Source: Doryteuthis pealeii (Eukaryota; Mollusca; Cephalopoda; Myopsida; Loliginidae). Taken from it: 64,000 nt of DNA. The notes beneath the pieces were generated by a model. That model saw nothing but the letters and a program-made list of their open reading frames with translations. It was not told where the DNA came from and searched no databases. Every line of letters starts with the position of its first letter. Position 1 is the stretch's first letter. Location of the stretch: NCBI GenBank assembly GCA_023376005.1, contig CM042181.1, positions 1,901,133 to 1,965,132 of the forward strand, written 5' to 3'. The position numbers and the translations under genes were made by a program. Positions 54,280 through 64,000 of this stretch are shown here, one piece after another.

Positions 54280-54345
54280 GTGACATGTGGAACACCGTAC
54301 AGCTGTTTCAACCTTATTAGGTCTCATCAGCAGTGTATATGTCAC
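54280..54345 (-). ncRNA. Type I hammerhead ribozyme
   Basis: On the minus strand every element is present in order. Outer stem I GTGACAT (54345-54339) pairs with ATGTCAC (54286-54280), 7 bp. Inner stem I ACACTG (54336-54331) pairs with CGGTGT (54297-54292). Between them is an internal loop AT/TCCAC, as in natural hammerheads whose stem I loop contacts loop II. Core CTGATGA (54330-54324). Stem II GACC/GGTT with loop TAATAA. Core GAAA (54309-54306). A minimal palindromic stem III CAGCTG, then GTA, with predicted cleavage between 54298 and 54297. A very short stem III is typical of hammerheads in Penelope-like and other retroelements, which act as dimers. No carrier frame is visible nearby. Confidence 0.85.
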
Positions 54346-54360
54346 GATTATTTAGAATAA

Positions 54361-54404
54361 TTATCGAATTTTATACGATATACGCATTGTAATTGCCTTC
54401 AAGA
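54361..54404. repeat. Surviving right arm of the palindrome around the hammerhead
   Basis: Identical to 16127-16170; its partner arm was lost on the other side of the ribozyme. Confidence 0.8.
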
Positions 54405-54407
54405 ATA

Positions 54408-55012
54408 TAAATAATATACTTAATGCTTCAAAAGCAAATTATCAAATACTATTAATATTTTTTTTATGCAACACTTGTAGCAGTTTTCAATATCCAATTG
54501 ATTTTAAAATGTAAATGATAAAATAATTATGTTTATATACTGATGGTGTACCTCGATCAATTTGCTGCCCAGCTCACTGTGACGTGAGATGAAAAAGGTT
54601 GAAAAACTGACCTATATGATTGTCCCTACCGTATTGCTCTTAAAACAAACCCCTACCCCTTTTATCATAGAACGCTAAATGGCGATGACTTAACGTCTTA
54701 GAGTCACCGTCATTTGATATTTCAAATATTTGAAAAAAAGAATCATCACGTGGGGTTGGCATTTAAATCTAATCTTATAAACTAACAGAATTTATTTTTT
54801 AAGCATCTCGAGCAAGACTACAGTCTAGGCGATTTTATTTTTCAAAATCAAATCTGCGCCCTTAATGTCATAGCCAGGAAACTTCAATATCTTTTTTTTT
54901 TTAAATTAAAAAAAAAATGTATTTCTATTGTAGACACCATGTGTATGCAATATATGTAATATATATTTATAAATTTATAAAAGAGTTTTATAATTTGCTT
55001 GAAGCATTATGT
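54408..55012. mobile_element. ~600-bp element with short terminal inverted repeats (copy)
   Basis: Equivalent to 16185-16790, >95% similar by eye. Confidence 0.5.
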
Positions 55013-55017
55013 ATATA

Positions 55018-55207
55018 TTGGTTAGGAGGTTGATTTAGAAGGCTATCAAAATGCAGGTGTAAAGAAAAAATAATAAGGTAACAATGGTGTTGTTCGTTAA
55101 CCTGTAATTTAATAATAAATTACAGGTTAACGAACAACACCATTGTTACCGTATTATTTTTTTTCTTTACACCTGCATTGTGATAGCCTTCAAAATCAAC
55201 CTCCTAA

Positions 55208-55209
<2 letters not shown>
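55018..55209. repeat. ~192-bp palindrome (foldback), copy
   Basis: Equivalent to 16791-16989, same ATAA loop; the left arm has lost a few bases. Followed by (TA)n at 55210-55244. Confidence 0.9.
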
Positions 55210-55246
<37 letters not shown>

Positions 55247-55397
55247 ACACTTGTTGATAGATTGAACAAGTATTACCCGTTACATTCTGCAGGACATTAA
55301 ATGTTCTAAATAAAATGCTGTTACGATAATACTAGTAAGAGAAAAATACTTAACAGTAATTAGAGATTACTCCACCCACTAAAAAATGTCACAATCT

Positions 55398-55610
55398 TTT
55401 TGACCTTATGAAATTTAGGCACCCCTTTTGCGATCTCGATTCATAAGGACATTTTTCTTTTCATTTACACCGTCAAAATCCGGTTGTTTGTTAACAGACG
55501 ATTTTTAGTTCTTTTTAAAATTATAAACCTAACAAACAACGTGTGTAAATGAAAAAAATGTCCTTATGAATCGAGATCGCAAAAGGGGTGCCTAAAGGTC
55601 ATTGGGTCCA
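55398..55610. mobile_element. MITE, GGACC family (copy)
   Basis: Equivalent to 17187-17391; inverted ends with GCGATCTCGATTCATAAGG and its exact reverse complement. Confidence 0.7.
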
Positions 55611-55984
55611 TTTTTTTTTTTTTTAACAAAATTCAAAAAGAATTCAACCATTGAATTTAAATAATAATTTCTATTTGTATTTTTTTATCATTTAGGTTAA
55701 TTTCATCTTTTTAAAACACTTAAGTTACTAAAACTTTAATTAATAGTATAATAACGAGATGATGCAGAAGATTTAGCACGGACAGCAAGAATCTCTGACC
55801 ATTCTTAGAGAATTTCCGGGAGTATTAGAAGGTTTATAGAACGGGGACGATTATAGAAAGAAAGCTTCAGTCTTTGTTTTATTCGTAGGATCTGTGGGAT
55901 TTCCCGCCGAAACATTAGATTGGGGGTGGGGTTGCTTAATAGTATAATTACGTGGGGGATTGTTGGAAAAGGTTCAAGTAGGAT

Positions 55985-56465
55985 GTATGCGTTTCTTTGT
56001 AGGGTCCCAAGCCGACGAGTGGGTAAGCGAGTGTGCGTTTTATTTTTTAGGGTATTAAGCCCTCAGGTTGGATGAGTTTGCGTTTTATTTGTAGGGTCCC
56101 AAGCCAACAGGTTGGATGAGTGTGCATTTTATTTTTAGGGTCCCAAATCCACGGATAAGAAAGTGTGCGTTTTATTTGTAGTGTCCCAAGCCCACGGGTT
56201 TGATGTGTGCATTTTATTTGTAGGGTCATAAGCCCACGGGATAGTGAGTGTACGTTTTATTTGTAAGGTATTAAACCCAAGGGTGATGGAGTGCGTTTCT
56301 TTGTATGGTCCCAAGCTCAGGGGTTGGTGAGTTTAGGTTCTTTTGTACGGGGTGGGTAGCGAGTGTGCGTTTTTTTGTAGGGTCCCAAGCACACGGGCGA
56401 GCGTGTGTGCGTTGAGTGAGTCAGTGTTTTTGTTGTTGTGGGGTCCCAAGCCCAGGGGTTTGAGT
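55985..56465. repeat. ~55-bp minisatellite (copy)
   Basis: Equivalent to 17795-18335, two or so units shorter (missing around 56347). Confidence 0.85.
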
Positions 56466-56881
56466 TCGTGTTCTACTTGCCTTGATGAAATCTATGTAAA
56501 AAGAGACTGCTTGTTTACATGTGGGACCCTCTTTTACAATGTTTTTGAGCCAGTATTTAATATTGAAGATGTAATATTGTATCAGATGATAAAATGTTAT
56601 GCTTATACACCACCATATGTCTCTTCAGACCAGAAGCTGACTTACAGACTTTGTTACAGATTGCACAAGACACAAATATATATATACATATGATAAGTAA
56701 TCCACAGCCTCTTACCCGTGCGGTCAAAGGCAGCTGTCAAATATAGGAGTGTGTGTGTGTGTGTGTGTGTGTGTTTCGTTGGGTCCGAAGCCCAGGGGTG
56801 TGAGTTTGTGTCCCACTCGCCTTGATGAAATCGTAAAAAGATTGCTTGTGGGACCCTCTTTTACAATTTTCGAGCCAGTAT

Positions 56882-58737
56882 TTAATTTAAGGGAGGACCA
56901 CGTTCCCCCGCAATAAACTGCAATTGAATCATGCAATTCAACAAAGTCTTTGAGTAACGCAGGCAAGACTTCACTATACGGAGTCCCCTGTCCAAAATCG
57001 CTTCTGATACTATGCACTGCAAGTTCCTTTGAGTTATTGGATAGACAGGCAATTCCGCCGGTTAAAATGCATAGATGAAAACCCTCGACGTTTAAACAGT
57101 TTAGATGACTATCGAACTCAATTAGCAGGTCTATAATATCCCGAAAGACCAGATCATCTGCATGTTTGACGGCGTATACGAATGGGGTGCGGAGGAAGTA
57201 GTCCTTGGTGTCGGGGTCAGCCCCTGATTCAAGGAGCAAGCGAAACAGCTTCACACATCGCGAAGTTTGGATATTCTCACACTTGATCACCCGATGTAAA
57301 AGAGACTGTCCGTTTGTGACTCGGGGGTCCGCTGCAACAAGTTCCTTCACCACCTCCCCGAATCGTGATTCTTCCGCCTCCGGAAGTTCCATCCTCCGAA
57401 TCGTGGACGCCATGTTAAGAGCAGCATCGACAACCTCTGTTAACACAGCATTTTCGAGGTAAGTCGTTTCGGACAGTTGGTCCCGAATATCATCCCAAAG
57501 ACTTCCAGTTGAGTTTACTATCAGTTCGAAAATATCGAACCCTCCGTTATCGAACAGGCTATTGGGACCTCCATCTGCGATTCTAGTGAAGAGACTCATA
57601 AAGGTGCGTTGGCATGAAGCAACAGTATTTGCAGGTAGGGTCGGACAGATTTCTTTTATATAATTGACCAGTTGTCGGACCTTTCTCAAATCGTGTAAAC
57701 CCATAGCAATCAGAAGGAAATAAAGATACAAATAGCTGGTTCTTCCAAAAATCCTCTCAATAACCAATACCCCTTGAAAAGCAAGCGACAAAGTGTTACC
57801 GCCTAACACTACCAAGTCTGTCACTGTTGTGAATTCTGAAGATAAATTTAATATGCCCTGACGCGGAAAGCGGCTGGTCTTAGGGTATATGTCTGCCCTC
57901 CTTTTTACGGCTTCAAACCAGTAGTTTATACCCGGCTTTTCTACACATACGCAACACGCGCCTAAAACCTCCAGGGACTCAATTTTTTCGAGCTCAGAAT
58001 AAGCGGGTTTATCACGTAGATACATAGCTGCCACTTCGTTGTTATGGACACTAGCTAACATTAGCGGTGTGATCTCATCCTGGTTCCTTATAGTAATATC
58101 AGCGTTGCTATTTACCAGAAGTATTACAGTATCCAAGTGTTTACCGGTGACGGCAAGATGAAGGGCCGTATCACCGTCTAGATCTCGGTGGTTAACGTTC
58201 GCGTTTGACGCGATCAGATAGTTGCAAATATTTTTATCTGAAACCGAGGCCATCAGAGGGTTAGCACCGTAAACACCAGGGCTGTCGATATCCGCTCCCA
58301 GCTGGACTAACAACTTTACATACTCTAACTCCCCACTGGCAACAGCAAGGGTAAGCGGTGTGAAGGGCCGTAGATGCGTTCGTTCAGGTCCTGCAAACGG
58401 ACTGCGATCATTTGGAAAAGTTCCAGGTTACGAGCGACTATGGCGGCTGAGAGAGGATGGCAGGTCTTTTTCCAAATCTCGTTCATTTCTCGGCGTCCTT
58501 GATTGAGAGAAAGTCCGAGAAGATACCGTGAGATTTCGATCTGCTCCTCTTTGATGGCATAACATAATGGCGTCTCACCACCAACCGAGGAGTTTAAAAT
58601 TCTGATGTACTGCTCGCGCGGAAGATCTTCGAAGACCTCCCTGACGTCCGCCAAGGAACCGTTTTCAATTAGTCTGTACAAATTATTGACGAAGTTACTG
58701 ACAGCCTGTCTGCTGAGAGAAGTTCTGACTCGAGGTG
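56882..58737 (-). pseudogene. fem1-like: FEM1-like gene B2, main exon (frameshifted)
   Basis: Near-identical to B1 with five important changes. One G is lost in a homopolymer near 58365 (GGGG to GGG), cutting the frame inside the third ankyrin repeat. An in-frame 12-bp loss near 57710 removes KTAV. Three small losses (about 57060, 57080 and 56980; one, four and one bases) shift the frame across the C-terminal ankyrin/BC-box and restore it only at PYSEVLPALLKDFVELH. Finally the stop is removed near 56885 so the frame runs on into the TG repeat. As sequenced it cannot make a normal protein; the homopolymer-type changes may be sequencing errors. Confidence 0.8.
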
Positions 58738-59014
58738 CTGCAAAGAAAAGAATAACCAGTGGTTATTGCGGGAAGAATTATATAGCTTAACTTTAAAAAA
58801 AGAAAGAAAAGAAATCACTATTAATTAATATTGGGGTCGTTTTTTTTTTTTAAATACCAAATGACTGGAGGTGCTGCAAACAAAAAGATAACCGGTGGTT
58901 ATTGTGTGATGAATTCTATAGTTTAGTTTCTTTTTAAAATAAATCTGTTAATTTACACGGTGGTCTTTTTATACAAACTACACATGTTAGGTGTTCAACA
59001 CAGTTCATATTTCA

Positions 59015-59560
59015 TGTTAGTTTGTTTATTGGTTTTAACGGCATATCAACCCGTCTGGGGTTATGTCATGCCTAACGGTTAGGAAGTTATACATATCGTG
59101 AATTTATATTTATACTTTTTAGTGATTGGTTTTAACAATGTTAGAGCATCATTGGGGATCATGTTGTATGGCATTGATTTGTTTCATGTCTATATTCTAT
59201 GGTATAATTTTATTTCCCTAAATAAAAAATAAAAAAATAAATAAAAAAATAAAAAAATATCCTCCATGTTGACATTCTCAAACAGATCTTTCATATTGTT
59301 TGCTTTAAAATAACGGTTTCTGATGTGACCAAAAAACCTACATTCCATGAATAAGAGTTTAACTGTCAAAGGTGGTTGACATGTTTCACATTGTGGTTGT
59401 TCTTGTTTGAGTATATTGGAGTGCACTAGTTTTGTATGACCAATGCGTAATCGGGATACAATGATTTGTTCCTCTCTAGAATTCCTTAAAGTTGGTCTCC
59501 AGTCTCCCAAAGTGGGTTTGATTAGGAAGAGTTTATGGCAGATGTAATATTTCATGTTTG
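59015..59560 (-). mobile_element. LINE 3' end (copy of 21005-21530)
   Basis: 3' stem-loop at ~59039-59072. A minus-strand frame 59555-59270 still reads LRIGHTKLVHSNILKQEQPQ and CETCQPPLTVKLLFMECRFF, slightly better preserved than in the first copy. Confidence 0.65.
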
Positions 59561-60165
59561 GTTTAGTTTTGGTTTACGGCATATCCACCACAGTGGGTCA
59601 TTTAATGCCTATAAAGTTTTGAAATAAGGCATTCTTAATGCATAATACAATTTTTTTATAAATAAATTTTTCTATTTAACCCATAGATGGGACCCTAACA
59701 GATACTACCACTCCGGATCAGAGTGGACCAGGGAGCAATGGTGATGAAGGGGTTCTCCACATTCACCAAACCTCCAGAACTGTAACCTCACCATCAGATA
59801 GAGTTTAACGTCATTCCCAGGACATGTAGACCCTCAGTCACCGGGTTCTAGTACCCATATGATAAAAATGGGTTGGGGCTTGCCATAAGGACAGTAGGGT
59901 TGGGGAAATCATATAGGTGCTAGGGCTTGGCGTGACCAGCCGATTGATCGGAGGGGGCCTCTCCGACCGTCTGTCTAGCCCAAGATAGAGGCAAAGTGGA
60001 GTGTTGCAAGTCATGAACTGCTCAACCACCTGGGCTCTATCCTTATGCATCACGGGTCACCACCCACGGCCAACAAGTGGGCTCCATTGGGGGGGGGGGC
60101 TCTTGTCCCTCTGCAGAGGTGCAATCGGTGCATTCTAACGACCTAGCCGACAGGGCGGTATTTCA
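59561..60165 (-). repeat. Dispersed repeat with LINE-type 3' stem-loop (copy)
   Basis: Equivalent to 21535-22120. Confidence 0.5.
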
Positions 60166-60295
60166 TGTTTAAAATGGATCTGCAAACGTACTATTCTAAG
60201 AGAATTATTCTATTGCTTTTGTTTCAAGTTTAAATTCATGCATTAAAAAATTCCCACAATCAACTTTTGACCCGCCATCGTTTCTGCTATAGATA

Positions 60296-60480
60296 CTAGC
60301 AAAAAAATATGCACCCTACGGGCGCAAGTATTTCAGTTTTAATATACTGAAATATATTAAACTAAAAGTGGCTACCCGGTGTCGCCTGGGTAGCGGGGGG
60401 GTAAATAGTTAGTCTCGCAGATCCATTATTACTTATCGCGAGTAGGATCCTCGCTGGTTACCCCATAAAAAAATGATAAA
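60296..60480 (-). mobile_element. Helitron-like 3' ends, families 1 and 2 (copy)
   Basis: Equivalent to 22252-22535; here the (TA)n tract and the neighbouring ~50 bp are missing. Confidence 0.55.
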
Positions 60481-61036
60481 ATTTAATCAATGTATATATT
60501 TCAAAGCGAAAAAAAAATAAAAAAATAAGATAAACAAAATAACATGCAAATGAATTTCCGGTAGTTATTGTGAGAAGAATTCTATAGCTTAGTTTTGTGG
60601 GGGGGGGTTTAATAAGAAATCGCTATTAATTCGTCTTGGTTTTGTTTTATACTAACTTCAGAATACGCTGGGTGTTCAGCAAGTATAGAGACAAGGTTTA
60701 ATTATTAAGACAAATCGACAAGGAATGAGATTTTTTTAAATTTTTCAATTACTATACAATTTATAAATTTTTCGATCCAAATATAGAATAGCACGTGAGA
60801 GAAGATATTAGAATTATATTTTTCGTATAAATATTATCAGATTACGGAAAGTCCCAAAGTAGCCTGACCCTAATTGTAACCCTAGCGTTTCAAGGATTTC
60901 GGATAGGTTTTTTTTTATATATATATATATATAATCTCTTGTGCGAATTCAATTATTTTATCGAATTTTGTATTCGGTCAAAGCATTTTTGACTTTTCGA
61001 TATGGTAGTATCGAATTGGGAAATTATTTGTTTATG

Positions 61037-61039
<3 letters not shown>

Positions 61040-61070
<31 letters not shown>
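61040..61070. repeat. Poly(A) run
   Basis: 31 A in place of ATTCATTTGTTTATGC-like sequence of the first copy (~23125); either a LINE tail or slippage. Confidence 0.8.
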
Positions 61071-61072
<2 letters not shown>

Positions 61073-61212
61073 CAGACGAGACAGACACATAAGGAAAGGG
61101 AGCGAGCGAGCGAATACTGGATTAGAGAGGCAACAAAATGCCGTTTCTGTTACGAAGTTTAAAAAATAGCTATGAATTGGTGAAAGTATATGATTAAAAT
61201 AACTAGTTGAGA

Positions 61213-61222
61213 TTTATATATA

Positions 61223-61262
<40 letters not shown>

Positions 61263-61266
61263 TATA
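61213..61266. repeat. (TA)n tract
   Basis: 54-bp TA-rich run, against only 16 bp at the equivalent position 23298-23313. Confidence 0.9.
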
Positions 61267-61304
61267 GACTATGGTTAGTATGAAGAGTTTTATGGCTAAA
61301 ACTC

Positions 61305-61560
61305 TATATCAAGCGTTCCCAACCTTTCTGGCCATGCCCCAGCTAAATTGTCGAGGTGGCCTAAAGTCGGTATCAGCCATTCAGCGAGGGAGTCGAGCCC
61401 CTTTTCACTAGTGCTAGACCAAGGAGATTGATTTTGCGTCTGAACTGGAGCGCCATACCTGCCATCAGCCTCTCACACGCTGAGTTGGCGAGGGCAGGTA
61501 TCGAACCAAGAACCTTGTGATTCTTAGCCGAACACTCTAGTTTTATCTGAAGAAGCTAAA
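61305..61560 (-). repeat. tRNA-derived SINE candidate (copy)
   Basis: Equivalent to 23340-23595, with box B TTGGTTCGATACC intact. Confidence 0.5.
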
Positions 61561-61654
61561 ATACCAATACCTGGGTTTAAAAAGGCTTCAAACGAACAAG
61601 CCATTGAATATGAAAATAAAAATTATTAAAAAAGGCATTTAAATAAAAACGGTT

Positions 61655-61810
61655 TATTGCCCAGCGCCTGAGGCGCCCCCCTTTGAGGGGGAATGCCGAA
61701 GAGATCGACGCAATTTTCGTTCTTTCCCACCCATGAGCTTCGGCTTGTAGGTGGGCCCACGTTAAAACGAGGCATTGTGCCCAGCCCATACAAGTGGGGT
61801 ATGAGGCAAA
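61655..61810 (-). repeat. GC-rich structured repeat, partial (copy)
   Basis: Equivalent to 23690-23840. Confidence 0.65.
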
Positions 61811-62485
61811 TACCCACTTACATAAAAACGGAAACGGTCTTCAAAATATAAATGCAGGTTAAGTTGGTTTATTTCAACGAGGAAGATTAATTGGAAAGTT
61901 AGGTACCACCATTTGTGACATCATAGACGTATTTTACAAAATGAATTTAGCCCCGATTGTAAAAATTTTTTTTTAAATACCAAAAATCAGGGAATTATCA
62001 AATTTTAATGAAATTTGAAGTGTTGATTTATCAATGAAGGAGTTTTATAACGCATTAGTTATTTCATTTGAAAATATTTTTTTCAGGTCACTTAACTTTG
62101 ACTACGGGTTAGTATGAATAGTTTTGTCGGTAGAATATCACGTGTTCCCAACCCTTAAACAGGGTTAGGGTAAGAACCCACAAATTTTAAGACAATTTTA
62201 ACTAGGTGGGGGGGGGGTAAGGTTAGTTTAATGGGAAAATAAATAAATAGGGTTCTGTTTTTCTCTGGGTCACCCTGTAATGTTATAATTTTCCGACCGA
62301 TTTGCAAGTTTAGCCAAACATTGTTCATATGAGGAAAGAGAAAGACATACACAGGGCTACATAAAAAAATCCACTCATTAGCCGAAAAAACTCAACAATT
62401 TCAAACTTAATAAAATTCGAATTTGTAGGAAATAAAGTCATTCCTGATTTAGAACAAATTCAGTTTGTCCAAATCTAGAACTTAC

Positions 62486-62495
62486 CTTCAGCCAT
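62486..62495 (-). CDS. fem1-like: FEM1-like gene B2, first coding exon (10 nt)
   Basis: ATGGCTGAAG then GTAAGT, identical to B1. Confidence 0.7.
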
Positions 62496-62869
62496 AACTT
62501 GTATCTGTTTAATATACTACCGGAAAAATTGCTCAACGTTTTAAAAATAATAGTTAAAAATATAAAACATGAATTAACGGTATTAAAAATCTAGTTAAAA
62601 AAAAATAAAAACAGCAACCGGTCAACTTAATCCCTAGAAATTTCGTTTCAGATTATTGCTTTTATGAATTTTCAAATAATGGCGGGAGAAATAACTTAGG
62701 CGCGCGCAAACGACAAAATGAAAAATGGGGTAAAACCTGGGTCACTTAAATGTCCTCTTAGGGGGTGATAGATAGTAAGTTACATTTGCGTTTTATTATT
62801 GCGAGTTTGATTCTCAATGAAGGTGGTCATTTTTAAATAAAATTAATGTTTTATTCTTCGTTTATTTCT

Positions 62870-64000
62870 GTCTATAAGAATGCATTGGAAATGATTTTTA
62901 CTTTAAAAATGCATTGGAAATGATTTTTACTTTTAAAAATGCATTGAAATGATTTTTATAAAAATGCATTGGAAATGATTTTTACTATGAAAATGCATTG
63001 GAAGTGATTATTACTATGAAAATGCATTGGAAATGATTTTTTACTATTAAAATGCATGGAAATGATTTTTACTTTAAAAATGCATTGGAAATGATTTTTA
63101 TTTAAAAATGCATTGGAAATGATTTTTACTATGAAAATGCATTGGAATGATTTTTACTATATAAATGCATTGAAATGATTTTTTATGATGCTATGATGAA
63201 ATGCATTGGAAATGGAAAATGCATGGAAATGATTTTTACTATGAAAATGCATTGGAAATGAGTTTACTATAAAAATGCATTGGAAATGAGTTTTACTATA
63301 AAAATGCATTGGAAATGATTTTTACTATAAGATGCATTGGAAATGAGTTTACTATAGAAATGCATTGGAAATGATTTTTATTTAAAAATGCATTGGAAAT
63401 GATTTTTACTATTAAAATTCATTGGAAATGATTTTTACTATAAAAATGCATTGGAAATTGATTTTTACTATAAAATGCATTGGAAATGATTTTACTATAA
63501 ATGCATTGGAAATGATTTTTACTATAAAAATGCATTGGAAATGAGTTTTACTATAAAAATGCATTGGAATGAAAATGCATTGGAAATGATTTTTAACTAT
63601 AAAAATGCATTGGAAAATATTTTACTATAAAGAAATGCTATAAAAAGCATTGGAAATGATTTTACTATAAAAATGCATTGGAAATGAGTTTTACTATAAA
63701 ATGCAAATGGAAATGATTTTTAACTATAAAAATGCATTGGAAATTATTTTTACTATAAAAAATGCATTGGAAATTATTTTTACTATAAAAATGCATTGGA
63801 AAGATTTTTTACTATAAAGATGCATTGGAAATGAGTTTTTACTATAAAAATGCATTGGAAATGAGTTTTACTATGAAAATGCATTGGAAATGATTTTTAC
63901 TATAAAAATGCATTGGACAATTTTTTTTCTATAAGAATGCAATGCAAGTGATTTTTACTATAAAAATGCATTGGACAATTTTTTTTCTATAAGAATGCAA
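62870..64000. repeat. 29-bp minisatellite array, third (runs off the window)
   Basis: About 39 units, with more partial units than the array at 24915. The last bases (GCAATGCAAGTGATTTTTAC) correspond to the right end of the second array near 25765, so the array is probably close to its end. Confidence 0.95.

Larger units (their letters stand above)
58738..62485 (-). other. Intron of gene B2 (3748 bp)
   Basis: Donor GTAAGT at 62485, acceptor TTTGCAG at 58738. Same content as the B1 intron; the exon-border repeat recurs at 58870-58920 and ~60555. Confidence 0.7.

Noticed and set aside
53902..54345. 147-residue open frame on the minus strand across 53902-54345
   Set aside because: It runs from the hammerhead region through a Helitron-like element; composition is AT-driven and it is not conserved in the other copy.

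Overview
The window is eukaryotic, almost certainly from an invertebrate animal. The only real genes have spliceosomal introns and encode FEM1-type ankyrin proteins. Everything else is AT-rich repeat DNA: several non-LTR retrotransposon (LINE) families, Helitron-like elements, foldback/MITE elements, tRNA-like sequences, satellites and (TA)n, (ATT)n and (TG)n tracts. I cannot name the species. A mollusc, possibly a cephalopod, is a weak guess from the repeat style only.

Genes, all on the minus strand. B1 (coding exon 24536-24545 plus exon 18805-20681) reads as an intact 628-residue FEM1-like protein: N-terminal ankyrin repeats, middle domain, C-terminal ankyrins and a C-terminal VHL/Cul2-box-like segment. 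This is the layout of a substrate receptor for a CUL2 ubiquitin ligase. A1 (exon 8840-8849 plus 3240-4860) is a paralogue with the same two-exon design, including a ten-base first coding exon ATGGCTGAAG followed by GTAAGT. A1 has lost its C-terminal box, and a Helitron-like element abuts the break. A2 (41745-43390, exon 1 at 47251) and B2 (56882-58737, exon 1 at 62486) are second copies with frameshifts. A fifth locus keeps only a damaged first exon (35571-35580).

Layout. 1-3239: 29-bp minisatellite, transposase fragment, MITE, Helitron-like element. 3240-15998: unit I with gene A1. 16010-25850: hammerhead-bearing palindrome, long hairpins, gene B1, second minisatellite. 25850-32547: 176-bp satellite split by a LINE, then LINE, dispersed-repeat and Helitron pieces. 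32548-41744: second, partial copy of the A unit, full of single-base indels and probably unpolished sequence. 41745-53601: third copy of the A unit, with A2. 53611-64000: Helitron-like element, hammerhead ribozyme, second copy of the B segment, third minisatellite.

Main observations: (1) a well-formed type I hammerhead ribozyme on the minus strand at 54280-54345, with a decayed relative at 16050-16115 inside a 44-bp perfect inverted repeat; (2) tandem FEM1-like genes with a conserved micro-exon, remodelled by tandem duplication and rolling-circle transposons; (3) two Helitron-like families with recognisable termini; (4) LINE 3' stem-loops and a GC-rich repeat whose paired bases change together; (5) strong signs of local assembly error at about 32.4-44.1 kb.
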